Assembly: GCF_001445575.1 (NCBI RefSeq)
Contig: NZ_CP013200.1
Coordinates: forward strand, 4,092,001 to 4,156,000
DNA: 64,000 nucleotides
Source of the DNA: Arthrobacter alpinus
Lineage (GTDB): Bacteria; Actinomycetota; Actinomycetes; Actinomycetales; Micrococcaceae
Reading direction: 5' to 3'
Position numbers and translations under genes: made by a program. Each line of letters starts with the position of its first letter. Position 1 is the first letter of the stretch. A model generated the notes under the pieces. The model was not told the DNA's origin. It saw only the letters and a program-made list of their open reading frames with translations, and made no database searches. Positions 16,771 to 25,508 of this stretch are shown piece after piece.

Positions 16771-18105
16771 GTGAACACTGCAAGACAAATGCACATCAAC
16801 GCCTTCGTCTTTGGTGCTGGACACCACACCATGGGCTGGCGGCACCCGGACTCTAGCGCCGACCGCGTTGGCGACATCGCTTACTTCGAGGAGCTGGCCC
16901 AACTGGCCGAAAGCGGCTGTCTTGACGCCGTCTTCTTCGCGGATGGGCATAGCATCAACCGGCAGTATTCAGCCGGTGTGCCGGGGCTTCTTGAACCGAT
17001 TACGGCGTTGAGTGCCATGGCCCGCGCCACGCACCACATCGGGCTGGTCACCACCGTTTCTTCCAGTTTTTATACGCCGTTCCATGCCGCCCGGATGCTG
17101 GCCTCGCTCGATCACATCAGCGGCGGCCGGGCGGGGGCCAACATCGTCACATCCATGTTTGATGCCGAAGCCCAGAATCACGGAATGGCTGCACTGCCAC
17201 CTCATGCCGAGCGCTATGAGCGTGCCGATGAATTTGTCCACGTGATTACTCGGCTGTGGGATTCATGGTCCGACAACGCGCTTCCGCGGGATCGGGAGAC
17301 CGGAACGTTTATCGATCCCGAGCACATTCGCCCGATCCACCACGAGGGCAAGTATTTCTCCGTGGCGGGTCCCCTAAATGTTCCGCGGTCACCGCAAGGC
17401 AGCCCCGTGCTCTTTCAGGCCGGCTCCTCCGAATCAGGCCGGGAGTTTGCTGCCCGTTGCGCCGAGGCCATCTACTCCGTCTCATGGGACAAGGACTCTG
17501 CGCTCGAGTTCGCCGCCGATATGCACCGGCGGCTGGCAAGCGCTGGCCGCAGCGAACCCGCAGTTCCTATCCTCCCCGGCTTGGTCAGCTATATCGGGGC
17601 CACCCACACCGAGGCGTTGGAGAAGAAACGGGCCCTGGATGCTTTTCTGGACATTGACGCGGCCATCGCCCAACTCAACATTTTCACCGGCCAGGAATAC
17701 ACCAACCATGGACTTGAGGAGCCGGTCATTGCGTTGCCAGCTGCTAAATTGTTCACGGGTCCGCAGGGGCGTTACCTGACGGTGCAGCGCATCATTGAGA
17801 CGAAGCACCCAACGCTGCGTGAACTGCTGGGATTTCTGGCTGCTGGCGGTGGCCATGCCACGATGATTGGCACACCCACCGAGGTAGCGGATGAAGTCCA
17901 GGACTGGTTTGAGTCCGGGGCTTGCGACGGTTTCAACCTCATGTGTCCCGCTTATCCTGAATCGCTGACGGATTTCGTGGAACTCGTGGTGCCCATCTTG
18001 CAGCAGCGCGGCCTGTTCCGAACCGCTTATCCGGGCAGCACCTTGCGTGAAAGTTTGGGCTTACCGCGGCCAGCTGTAAGGAATTTTCCCGCGCACACGA
18101 GGTAG
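16771..18105 (+). CDS. LLM-class flavin-dependent monooxygenase (NtaA/SnaA/DszA type)
   Basis: 444 residues from GTG 16771 behind GGGGAAAG. Features of the NtaA/SnaA/DszA/DmoA group of bacterial luciferase-like enzymes: N-terminal HHTMGWRHPDSSADRVGDI, ISGGRAGANIVTSMFD, the ERYERADEF helix, GKYFSVAGPLNVPRSPQG and the QAGSSESGREFAARCAE segment. Such enzymes use FMNH2 from a separate reductase and O2 to oxidise C-N or C-S bonds in nitrilotriacetate, sulfones or dimethyl sulfide. It shares a transcript with the TPP-controlled SDR, so its substrate is likely thiamine-related; this is inference. No flavin reductase gene is adjacent. Confidence 0.88.
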   Translation: MNTARQMHINAFVFGAGHHTMGWRHPDSSADRVGDIAYFEELAQLAESGCLDAVFFADGHSINRQYSAGVPGLLEPITALSAMARATHHIGLVTTVSSSFYTPFHAARMLASLDHISGGRAGANIVTSMFDAEAQNHGMAALPPHAERYERADEFVHVITRLWDSWSDNALPRDRETGTFIDPEHIRPIHHEGKYFSVAGPLNVPRSPQGSPVLFQAGSSESGREFAARCAEAIYSVSWDKDSALEFAADMHRRLASAGRSEPAVPILPGLVSYIGATHTEALEKKRALDAFLDIDAAIAQLNIFTGQEYTNHGLEEPVIALPAAKLFTGPQGRYLTVQRIIETKHPTLRELLGFLAAGGGHATMIGTPTEVADEVQDWFESGACDGFNLMCPAYPESLTDFVELVVPILQQRGLFRTAYPGSTLRESLGLPRPAVRNFPAHTR

Positions 18106-18136
18106 CCGCGCGCCTCGCTAAGGGGGCCTCCCCTTT

Positions 18137-18202
18137 CTTAAGGTTCGACGCCGGGAGCCCACCTTTCGCACGAAAGGTGGGCTCCCGGCGTCGAACCTTA
18201 AG
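18137..18202. terminator. 66-bp perfect palindrome between convergent genes
   Basis: Arms of 32 bp (18137-18168 and 18171-18202) match without a mismatch around a 2-base centre; pairing continues weakly outside through CCCCT/AGGGG. It lies between the ends of the flavin monooxygenase (plus) and the MFS gene (minus), so a bidirectional terminator is likely. Such long perfect arms are unusual for a terminator and could be a mobile palindromic element. Confidence 0.75.
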
Positions 18203-18218
18203 AGGGGTACGGGAAGGG

Positions 18219-19448
18219 TCAGAGGGTGGCTGACTCGAGTTCCGTGGCTCCCTTGGGGGAACGTGACTTGGCGGCGTTGGTCAGCAGGGAGGCGAGCGTG
18301 ACCACTAACAGGACCAGGATCATGGCCCCGCGCAGGCCAAATTCCTCGCCCAGGAATCCGAGCAAGGGCGGGCCCACCAGGAAGGCGACATATCCGGCGG
18401 TGGCTACGGCGGCCACGGAGGAGGTGGGGTCCTCGCTCTCGGCCGCGGCCGACAAGGTGACCGGGAAGCCCAGGGCTGCACCCACACCCCAGAGCAGCAC
18501 GGCGGCGCCGGCGATGATGGGGTTATCGGAGAAGACCACGAGCGCAATGCCCGCAGCGGAGACCAGTGTGCTGGCACGTAGAACGGTGGCATTGCCGAAC
18601 CGCTTCAGCAAGGGGGCACCCATGAATCGGCCCAGAGTCATGGCTGCCGCGAATCCGGCGAAGACCACGGAGCCGAGCGTGGGCGTGAGGCCGTGGCCGT
18701 CCACCATGAGTAGTGGCAGCCAGTCCATGGCGGATCCTTCGGCGAGCGCCAGGGCGAGGATAATCAGTCCAAGCATGAGGATGCGTGGTTCGCGCCAGGC
18801 GTCCAGCCAGGATGAGCGTGGTTGCTGTTTATTTTCGGTGGTCTCGCCGCGTGCTAGGCGGGGGACGCGGCCGGTATCAGCTGAGATGAATCGGGTCACG
18901 GAGCCCAGCACGCAGGCGCCAAGCAGGGCTACCAGCACCAGTTGCCAGGTGACGGAGAAGTTAATGTAGGTCAGGAGGATGCCCACCACCGCGCCAATCA
19001 CGGTTCCTAAGCTAAAGCAGCCGTGGAGGGCGGGCATGACCGATTTCCCGGAGAGTGTTTCCAGTGCCGCGCCTTCAATGTTGATGGCGATTTCCGAGAC
19101 CCCGATCCCGAAGCCCACCAGTGCTAGTCCCGCGAAAACCCCGGAAACGTTGGACATTCCCGCGAAGATGCCGATCATGGCGATGCCGGTAATGAAACTG
19201 GATCCACCCACAATTGCGGTGAAGCGTACCCCGTGGCGGCGCACCACGGAGGCTGAGGAAAGCACACCGGTCATGGAGCCTACGGAGAGGCCCAACAACA
19301 CCAGACCCATCTCGGCCGTGGAGGCTGCCAGCAGATCGCGCACGGCGGGGGTCCGGACCACCCACGATGACATGCCGATGCCGAACATCAACATGAAAGC
19401 GAAAATGGCAAGACGGCGCCGGGAGAAATCCGAGGGGGTGGTGGTCAT
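18219..19448 (-). CDS. MFS transporter
   Basis: 409 residues from ATG 19448 (MTTTPSDFSRRRLAIF); the frame is open 14 codons further upstream without support. About twelve hydrophobic segments in two halves with a charged central loop (SADTGRVPRLARGETTENKQ). The pattern, including SSWVVRTPAVRDLL in the first periplasmic loop and RRHGVRF between helices 2 and 3, resembles the YbjJ/fucose-permease-like branch of the major facilitator superfamily. Substrate unknown. It is separated from the TPP-regulated operon by the long palindrome, so is unlikely to belong to it. Confidence 0.85.
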   Translation of the reverse strand: MTTTPSDFSRRRLAIFAFMLMFGIGMSSWVVRTPAVRDLLAASTAEMGLVLLGLSVGSMTGVLSSASVVRRHGVRFTAIVGGSSFITGIAMIGIFAGMSNVSGVFAGLALVGFGIGVSEIAINIEGAALETLSGKSVMPALHGCFSLGTVIGAVVGILLTYINFSVTWQLVLVALLGACVLGSVTRFISADTGRVPRLARGETTENKQQPRSSWLDAWREPRILMLGLIILALALAEGSAMDWLPLLMVDGHGLTPTLGSVVFAGFAAAMTLGRFMGAPLLKRFGNATVLRASTLVSAAGIALVVFSDNPIIAGAAVLLWGVGAALGFPVTLSAAAESEDPTSSVAAVATAGYVAFLVGPPLLGFLGEEFGLRGAMILVLLVVTLASLLTNAAKSRSPKGATELESATL

Positions 19449-19601
19449 GGCTACAATCCTATGTGCTCGGGCGGGTACGGGGCGTGGCATGACGTCGGCA
19501 GGCAGGCCCTCACACTGCGTCGAGCATCACTGGATCCCATGCATGCAAAGTCCGCCGAAGACTGAGAAGATTTAAGGGCAGCTTTTACTAATGGAGACCC
19601 C

Positions 19602-20294
19602 GTGAACACCTTGATCCAAAAATTCTTTGCCCTCTTTTCCGCTCGCAAGCCGTTGCCAGCAGAGGCGAACGAGCCTCGCATCGCTCTGAGTGGCATGCCA
19701 CTGGCCAGCCCTGAATACTTGCGCGAATTTGCCCACCGCATTGGCCTTGAAGTGGACGATCTCTCCCCTGCGGAGCAGACCGAGTTGAAGGCTCGCCTGG
19801 ATCGATCCATGGACTTCAGGGAGGAAAACTATGCCTTCCTGTACCACGAGGTGTACCAGCTGGGACATGGATATTCGCTGGAGGACGCCACTCTCGTCAG
19901 CGCCCAGGTCAATGAAATCGCTGCTAACTCAGCCGCTAGGGCCTTCCTGGATTACCGCGAAAACGCCGTTGCTGCCGAAGCCTTGATGGCCGCCGGTTCT
20001 CTCCTCAAGGAGGAGGGCGATTTTGCCGCGGCAGAACGCTTGTTCATGCTGGCTGACGCTCGCCGTCATCGCAGTTCACTGTTGGAGGCCAACTTGGCGG
20101 GCACCGCCACCACGGATTCTCGTGACGCCGAGCCCGAGCAGGCCAAAACCGAAGCCCTCACCATTGTCGCTATCGAAGCCGACAACGCTACCAACGGCGC
20201 TACCAACGGCGAGGAGCAAGCCCCTGAGACGGAGAATTCAGGGCTTCAAGGGCTCATGCGTCCTCCTGCTACAGAGAAGAAGATCGCTAAATAA
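19602..20294 (+). CDS. Hypothetical protein
   Basis: 230 residues, not recognised. Predominantly helical and acidic from residue 40 on, with a region of paired helices (about 120-165: FLDYRENAVAAEALMAAGSL and GDFAAAERLFMLADARR) that looks like one TPR-like helix pair. The C-terminal 60 residues are low-complexity (Ala/Glu/Asn rich), including a doubled ATNG encoded by a 12-base direct repeat near 20188-20211. No signal peptide or membrane segment. Preceded by a weak ribosome site (GGAGACCCC). Confidence 0.6.
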   Translation: MNTLIQKFFALFSARKPLPAEANEPRIALSGMPLASPEYLREFAHRIGLEVDDLSPAEQTELKARLDRSMDFREENYAFLYHEVYQLGHGYSLEDATLVSAQVNEIAANSAARAFLDYRENAVAAEALMAAGSLLKEEGDFAAAERLFMLADARRHRSSLLEANLAGTATTDSRDAEPEQAKTEALTIVAIEADNATNGATNGEEQAPETENSGLQGLMRPPATEKKIAK

Positions 20295-20362
20295 TCCACG
20301 GGCCATGGGCTCCTGCCCTAGGTTGGATGGGCCTCTGACCCAGCGGCACCCGCGGTGCGTTT

Positions 20363-21232
20363 TTATGCTCTCGCAGGTGCCGTGAAGAGGTCAAGTGTTT
20401 CAAAGGCTTTTTGGACGATGAGCTCGATGCTTTCTTCTGCGCACTTCCGCTCTACGTAGGCCTTCATCACGGAGAATTTATCGAGGACTGGCGGCAGCGC
20501 ACGTAAGTTCCTTGATAGGGGTTGCCCGAAGTGATCCCAGTGAACCGGCACGATGCGCGATGGACTCGTGGGGGTGACGACGTGGCGCCAGTAGTCATCT
20601 CGGAACTGCTCAGATTGCGCCCCGAGAATGCCAACGCCGAGGTAGAGCACGTCTACGTCGAGGCCGTTGAACTTGTTGGGCACGAAGTTGGCGCTCGGGT
20701 GTATGAGTACTGTTCCGGCGGGGTGGGTGATGTGGAATGAGTAGCAGTTGCCATCGCGATAATTGCTGGCTTTGCTCGGAGTTGCCAGGGGCTTATCGAT
20801 CGTTCCTGGATACCTATTCCCGGGGCTATGGATTCCTTCGAGAACTCGAACTGTGAAGTCACCAAAACTGAACTGCCCGCCGTCGTCAATGACACGCATG
20901 CGCTCCTCAGCCAGATTCGCTCCTCGCCCTACATTCAGGCTCGATTCCGAGCCGTGGAGGGTTCCGCCAAGTTGTTTGACGACTTCCGGGGAATCCATCA
21001 CGTGGTCATAGTGCGAGTGAGCAACGAATAATGCATCGAGCGCACTTACCCCGCCTCGGGCAAGGATTTCTTGGATACGTCGGGGATTGGGCGCAACCCT
21101 TCCTAGGAGTACTCGAACCAGCGGGGGCCGGGTGAGGAATCCGTCGATCATGATGTGTGAGCTTCCGTCGGTAAGATACACCGTGGAGGTTCCAAAGAAG
21201 GTAGCCCGCACTCCGGGAGAGATGTCAGTCAT
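20363..21232 (-). CDS. MBL-fold metallo-hydrolase (UlaG-like)
   Basis: 289 residues from ATG 21232; a TTG at 21292 would overlap the upstream gene. The metal motif is VAHSHYDHVMD (HxHxDH). Later VLIHPSANFVPNKFNG and IVPVHWDHFGQPL supply further metal-ligand candidates. It resembles the UlaG/lactonase-like branch that hydrolyses phosphodiesters or lactones. It is co-directional with and 43 bases downstream of the flavin dehydrogenase, both probably controlled by the divergent TetR regulator, which suggests a hydrolysis-plus-dehydrogenation route for an unknown compound. Confidence 0.8.
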   Translation of the reverse strand: MTDISPGVRATFFGTSTVYLTDGSSHIMIDGFLTRPPLVRVLLGRVAPNPRRIQEILARGGVSALDALFVAHSHYDHVMDSPEVVKQLGGTLHGSESSLNVGRGANLAEERMRVIDDGGQFSFGDFTVRVLEGIHSPGNRYPGTIDKPLATPSKASNYRDGNCYSFHITHPAGTVLIHPSANFVPNKFNGLDVDVLYLGVGILGAQSEQFRDDYWRHVVTPTSPSRIVPVHWDHFGQPLSRNLRALPPVLDKFSVMKAYVERKCAEESIELIVQKAFETLDLFTAPARA

Positions 21233-21275
21233 GGGCGCACCACAGCGGCCTTTCGTGTTGGGAATTGGGAAATTG

Positions 21276-22952
21276 TCAGAGCTGGCGGGCAATCGAGCGG
21301 CCCACAGTTCGGCCCGTAAAGATACAACCGCCTAGGAAGGTTCCCTCGAGCGCGTTATACCCGTGGGCGCCTCCGCCACCGAACCCTGCAGCTTCGCCTG
21401 CCGCGTACAAGCCATGAATAGGCGATCCGTCCTTCGCGAACGCTTGCCCGTTCAAATCCGTCTGGATCCCGCCCAGGGTCTTTCGCGTGATGACGTGAAG
21501 TTTCACCGCGATCAAGGGACCATGCGCCGGATCAAGGATTTTATGTGGCTTAGCCACACGGAACAGCTTGTCTCCCAAATAGCGGCGGGCGTTGTGGATG
21601 CCCATCACCTGGGTGTCTTTCGAATACGAGTTAGTCATTTCCGCGTCTCGCTGCACGATCTGGCGTTCGATGTCCTCATAGTTCAGGATTGGGTCATCGG
21701 TGATCCTATTCATGCCAGCGACCAGGTCACGGAGGTTCTGCGCTACGACGAAGTCCGCACCGTGCTTCTTGAAGGCTTCCACAGGCGGTGTGGCGTTGCC
21801 ACCGAGCCGGCTTTTCAGCATCAGTTTCAGGTCCCGGTCCGTAATATCGGGGTTCTGCTCGGATCCGGAGAGAGCGAACTCCTTCTTAATGATGTCTTGG
21901 GTCAAAATAAACCAGGAATAGTCGTACTTCTGAATGTCTGGGGTTTTCCGGAGCATCGTGAGGGTTCCGATGGTGTCGTATCCGGGAAGTCCGGGTGAGG
22001 GCAGGCGCCGGCCGAGGGCGTCGAACCACATCGAGGAAGGCCCGGGGAGGATGCGGATGCCGTGACTTGGCCAGATCGGGTCCCAATTTTGAACGCCTTC
22101 GGTGTAGTGCCACATGCGGTCGCGGTTAACGAGCCGCACGCCAGCGTCGTCGGCGATGTCCAGCATCCGTCCGTCGACGTGCTTAGGCACCCCAGTGATC
22201 ATCGTCTTCGGGGGTGTGCCCAGGCGCTCGGGCCACCACTTGCGTACCTGTTCGTGGTTGCCGCCGATCCCACCCGAGGCAATCACCACAGCTTGTGCAG
22301 TCAGCTGGAATTCCCCGATCTTCTCCCGGTTTGAGGTCACCCCACGCTTCGCGGAGTCAGGCGCCAGTCTTGTCCCGTGCACACCGGTTACCGTGTTGCC
22401 GTCCATGATGAGACCGTCGACCTGATGTCGGTAGTAGAAGGTGACGAGGTTACTTTCGGCAGCCTCACGTGCTTTATCGGCGAAGGGTTCAGAGATGCCG
22501 GTGCCCGTTCCCCACGGGACGTGAAAGCGTGGAACGGAGTTACCGTGGCCGCCAGCCTTGCCGTCGCCGCGTTCGGCCCACCCGACCAACGGCGTGAATT
22601 TGACGCCTTGCTCTTGTAGCCATCGTCGCTTTTCACCTGCGGCGAACTCTACGTAGGCCCTCCCCCATTTCTTGGCCCACTCATCCTGAGGCAGGTCCCC
22701 GGTGAGTCGATCCCAGCCCGCACTTCCCTGCCAGTCCTGCCACGCAAGCTCGAAGGAGTCCTTCACTCCGTAGCGTCGCTGCATGGGGGTGTCCACCAGG
22801 AATATGCCACCGAAAGACCAGAAGGCTTGGCCACCGAGGTTCGCGGAGTTCTCCTGATCAACGATCGCTACCCGCTTGCCGGCACGGACAAGTTCGTTCG
22901 AGGCAACGAGGCCGGCCAACCCTCCGCCGACAATGATGACATCAGCATCCAT
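21276..22952 (-). CDS. FAD-binding dehydrogenase (fumarate reductase/ketosteroid dehydrogenase superfamily)
   Basis: 558 residues from ATG 22952; a GTG four codons upstream is possible. N-terminal ADVIIVGGGLAGLVASNELV is the FAD ADP-binding motif, followed by QENSANLGGQAFWSFGG. The C-terminal FAD motif is HGLYAAGEAAGFGGGGAHG, with ALEGTFLGGCIFTGR after it. The group includes 3-ketosteroid-delta1-dehydrogenase and fumarate-reductase-type flavoproteins, but this longer branch is mostly annotated only as FAD-binding dehydrogenase. Probably first gene of a two-gene operon with the MBL hydrolase. Confidence 0.85.
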   Translation of the reverse strand: MDADVIIVGGGLAGLVASNELVRAGKRVAIVDQENSANLGGQAFWSFGGIFLVDTPMQRRYGVKDSFELAWQDWQGSAGWDRLTGDLPQDEWAKKWGRAYVEFAAGEKRRWLQEQGVKFTPLVGWAERGDGKAGGHGNSVPRFHVPWGTGTGISEPFADKAREAAESNLVTFYYRHQVDGLIMDGNTVTGVHGTRLAPDSAKRGVTSNREKIGEFQLTAQAVVIASGGIGGNHEQVRKWWPERLGTPPKTMITGVPKHVDGRMLDIADDAGVRLVNRDRMWHYTEGVQNWDPIWPSHGIRILPGPSSMWFDALGRRLPSPGLPGYDTIGTLTMLRKTPDIQKYDYSWFILTQDIIKKEFALSGSEQNPDITDRDLKLMLKSRLGGNATPPVEAFKKHGADFVVAQNLRDLVAGMNRITDDPILNYEDIERQIVQRDAEMTNSYSKDTQVMGIHNARRYLGDKLFRVAKPHKILDPAHGPLIAVKLHVITRKTLGGIQTDLNGQAFAKDGSPIHGLYAAGEAAGFGGGGAHGYNALEGTFLGGCIFTGRTVGRSIARQL

Positions 22953-23039
22953 CTTAATTCTCACTTTCCCTATCTCACCTTGATCCGGCGGCGCTGTGTC
23001 TTCGGCAGACCACGCGTGACCAGCAGCAACTACAATTTA

Positions 23040-23070
23040 GATACACCCTGTACTAAAATCAGACTGTATC
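23040..23070. promoter_or_regulatory. Candidate TetR operator between divergent genes
   Basis: GATACA (23040-23045) and TGTATC (23065-23070) form an inverted repeat spanning 31 bases, and TACA-CCC-TGTA (23042-23052) is a nested smaller one. The stretch is AT-rich and lies between the flavin dehydrogenase start and the TetR start, where autorepression would act on both promoters. Confidence 0.45.
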
Positions 23071-23096
23071 GCAATGGATTGACGAAGGAAAGAGTT

Positions 23097-23741
23097 ATGA
23101 CCGTTAGGAATCAAGTCGCGCGTGTGCCTCGCAAGCGCAGCGAAACGCGCCCGAGAATCCTCTCTGCCGCGCGTCAGCTCATGACCGAACGCGGTCTGGA
23201 CAGAGTCAGTATCGAAGCGATCGCTGAGCATGCCGGCTACACCCGTGGGGCGTTCTACTCCAACTTCGCTTCTATGGATGAGCTTTTGCTCGCACTCTAC
23301 GAGCAACATTCCGACGAGCTCATTTCGGAGTTGCGGTCCAGCACAAATGACGTTTCTCAGCCCGGGGTCTTCGAAAACTTGGAAGCCGCCGTCGCCCATG
23401 TGGTCTGCGCGCTTCCCTTCGATGTTCAATGGTTCCGCATCCGCACCAACCTCGCTGCGCAAGCCTCCCGGGATCCTAAGCTCTCACTGCTCTATCTCGA
23501 ACGCGAAAGCGCACTTCGGGAGCAACTCACCCCGAGGCTCATGGAGGTCATCAACGCCTTCGGCTGTGAATTGACGGTGGACCCGGATACCTTTACCCGG
23601 GCTCTGGTCGCCGCCCACGATGGCGCCCTCGCCAACAGCTTCGCCGACACCGAGCCCAGAGGCATCCGCGTTGTTGTGTGTACTGCAGTGGTCCTCGGAC
23701 TCACCCGCCCCGCGGCCGCGAGTCCTCAGCCGCGTAAGTAA
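23097..23741 (+). CDS. TetR/AcrR-family regulator
   Basis: 214 residues from ATG 23097 with AAGGAAAG upstream; the longer frame from 22827 lies over the divergent gene. The helix-turn-helix is ILSAARQLMTERGLDRVSIEAIAEHAGYTRGAFYSNFASM in its usual place (residues about 16-55). The C-terminal ligand domain gives no specificity clue. Divergent position suggests it represses the flavin dehydrogenase-MBL operon. Confidence 0.85.
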   Translation: MTVRNQVARVPRKRSETRPRILSAARQLMTERGLDRVSIEAIAEHAGYTRGAFYSNFASMDELLLALYEQHSDELISELRSSTNDVSQPGVFENLEAAVAHVVCALPFDVQWFRIRTNLAAQASRDPKLSLLYLERESALREQLTPRLMEVINAFGCELTVDPDTFTRALVAAHDGALANSFADTEPRGIRVVVCTAVVLGLTRPAAASPQPRK

Positions 23742-23865
23742 TAAGTCACTTCGGAACCGTTCGTGCCATGGACGAGGGGTTCTGGGGCTGAGGGTTCCGG
23801 GACAGAGTGTTCTGGCCCCTCCCCCACCGAGCGACGAGCCTGCAGACTTCTAGCCAAACGTGAAC

Positions 23866-23897
23866 TGGCTGCCGCACCGTCTTCGGTGTGGCAGCCA
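23866..23897. terminator. Bidirectional terminator hairpin
   Basis: 14-bp arms TGGCTGCCGCACCG (23866-23879) and CGGTGTGGCAGCCA (23884-23897), 4-base loop, one G-U pair. Lies between the convergent TetR and DJ-1/PfpI genes. Confidence 0.7.
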
Positions 23898-23918
23898 GCT
23901 TCAGTGTGGGTTGCTGAG

Positions 23919-24695
23919 TCAGTGACCGGTATCGGTTGCGGCCTTCTTGGCCGCTTTCTCAGCGTCCTTCTGGGCACGGACTGCTTCCGCCTCGTCGTGC
24001 TCCACAGCCTTCTCCTGGTGAATGACCTCCGCCAACAGCTTTTCCATTTCCTTGGCTACACCGGCAGCGGAGGCGGGGTTCTGGCCTGTCACCAAACGGT
24101 CAGCCACCTCCACCTTCTCCTCGAAGACGTCCGCAAAGACGTGCGTGGCGCCCAGTTCCGCAAGTCTGTCAGCCAGGAAGAACGGGATGACTTTGTCCTT
24201 TCCTGCGGCAATTTCCTCATCGTTGGTAAAAGCCGCCACCTTGCGGCCATTGACGAGGTGGATGCCGTTGGCCAATTTGACGTTCACCAGGCCGGCAGGC
24301 CCGTGGCAGACCGCGCCCACCACACCGCCGGCACTGTAGACGTTGGCTACTAGGTTCTGCAGGCCTTCGCTGTCAGGGAAGTCCCACATGGAGCCGTGGC
24401 CTCCCACGAGGTAGACGGCGTCGTACTGTTCGGGATCTACGACGTCGACGGAGGCCGTGTTGTAGAGACCTGCACGCGTGGTCTCATCTTCTGTGAAGGC
24501 AACTTGGATGGGATCTGTCGTGTCCACCTCGTCACGGGGAGGTTGTCCGCCCTTGATGGACGCAAAATCAACGAAATGCCCGGAATCCTTGAAGACTTTC
24601 CAGGGATGCGCAGCCTCAGCCACGTTGTAACCGGTCTTCTCGCCTGTATCGCCGATCTCGGAAACGCTGGTCAATACCATGAGGATTTTCTTCAT
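23919..24695 (-). CDS. DJ-1/PfpI-family (class I glutamine amidotransferase-like) protein
   Basis: 258 residues from ATG 24695, preceded by AAAGGAG. N-terminal MKKILMVLTSVSEIGDTGEKTGYN and the nucleophile elbow VGAVCHGPAGLVNV are characteristic of the Hsp31/DJ-1-like branch; VGGHGSMWDFPDS is the oxyanion segment. Members act as glyoxalase III, deglycase-like or chaperone enzymes. A lysine/alanine/glutamate-rich tail of about 35 residues (AVRAQKDAEKAAKKAATDTG at the end) is an addition to the usual 225-residue core. Confidence 0.85.
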   Translation of the reverse strand: MKKILMVLTSVSEIGDTGEKTGYNVAEAAHPWKVFKDSGHFVDFASIKGGQPPRDEVDTTDPIQVAFTEDETTRAGLYNTASVDVVDPEQYDAVYLVGGHGSMWDFPDSEGLQNLVANVYSAGGVVGAVCHGPAGLVNVKLANGIHLVNGRKVAAFTNDEEIAAGKDKVIPFFLADRLAELGATHVFADVFEEKVEVADRLVTGQNPASAAGVAKEMEKLLAEVIHQEKAVEHDEAEAVRAQKDAEKAAKKAATDTGH

Positions 24696-24899
24696 GAGAT
24701 GCTCCTTTCGTCCACTTTCAACCCTAGATGAGTAAGACCAAGCTGTCCTGTTTGGACAAAAAACTTCTGGAGCCTGCGGTCGCAAAATCCTTGCTGTCAC
24801 AGCCAACGAGGGCCCATATGATCCTTTTAGCGGAATCGACTACACACCATCTCGATTCTCGCAACCCTGAGTTGCATGGCGGGTGCGGGGCATCGAGCC

Positions 24900-25508
24900 T
24901 CACGAGGGTTGGCGATGCAGTTCCGTGGTTCCACCCGCCGTAGCGAGGACGCCGATCAGGAACTCCACGAGTTTCCCGCTCGCTTCCGCAAGCGTGCCGT
25001 CGTTGACGATCTCCAGATCGGCCGGCTGGTCCGGCGCCGGGTCGGGGCGAGCCATGCGGGACGCTGCGGCATTCTGATCCTCGCGACCGCGGGCGATGAT
25101 GCGGGCCAGGCGGACCTCATCCGAAACCGATACACGCACAACGTGCACGTTCGCGAACAGGCCGGGCAAGTACTTCAGAACCCCTCGCGAGAGGTTCGCC
25201 ACGACCACGTGTCCCGCGTCGACGGCGCCGAACACGTGGGCCGGGATACCGTAGCCCAAGCCGTGAGCTCGCCACGTCAACGCGAACTCGCCGCGGTCCT
25301 TGGCCTCCTCGAATTCGCCCTCGCTCACCGGCTGATGATCTTCCCCTGCACCTGAAGGCCGGGTGATCTGGCGTTGCGGAAAGATGATGCCGCCGCGTTC
25401 TGCGACGGCAAGGCGCGCATGGTCAATGATCGAATCCTTCCCCGATCCGCTCGGCCCAACAATGGCCACGAAGGCGCCACTCACGCGACCCTCTTTCCCT
25501 CGCGCCAC
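24900..25508 (-). CDS. phnN: Ribose 1,5-bisphosphate phosphokinase
   Basis: 202 residues, guanylate-kinase fold. P-loop VAIVGPSGSGKDSIIDHARL; QITRPSGAGEDHQPVSEGEF corresponds to the substrate loop, and VRLARIIARGRED to the arginine-rich lid. PhnN phosphorylates ribose 1,5-bisphosphate to PRPP, the final step recycling the C-P lyase ribose product. Last gene of the C-P lyase operon, overlapping phnM by 28 bases. Confidence 0.9.
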   Translation of the reverse strand: MARGKEGRVSGAFVAIVGPSGSGKDSIIDHARLAVAERGGIIFPQRQITRPSGAGEDHQPVSEGEFEEAKDRGEFALTWRAHGLGYGIPAHVFGAVDAGHVVVANLSRGVLKYLPGLFANVHVVRVSVSDEVRLARIIARGREDQNAAASRMARPDPAPDQPADLEIVNDGTLAEASGKLVEFLIGVLATAGGTTELHRQPS

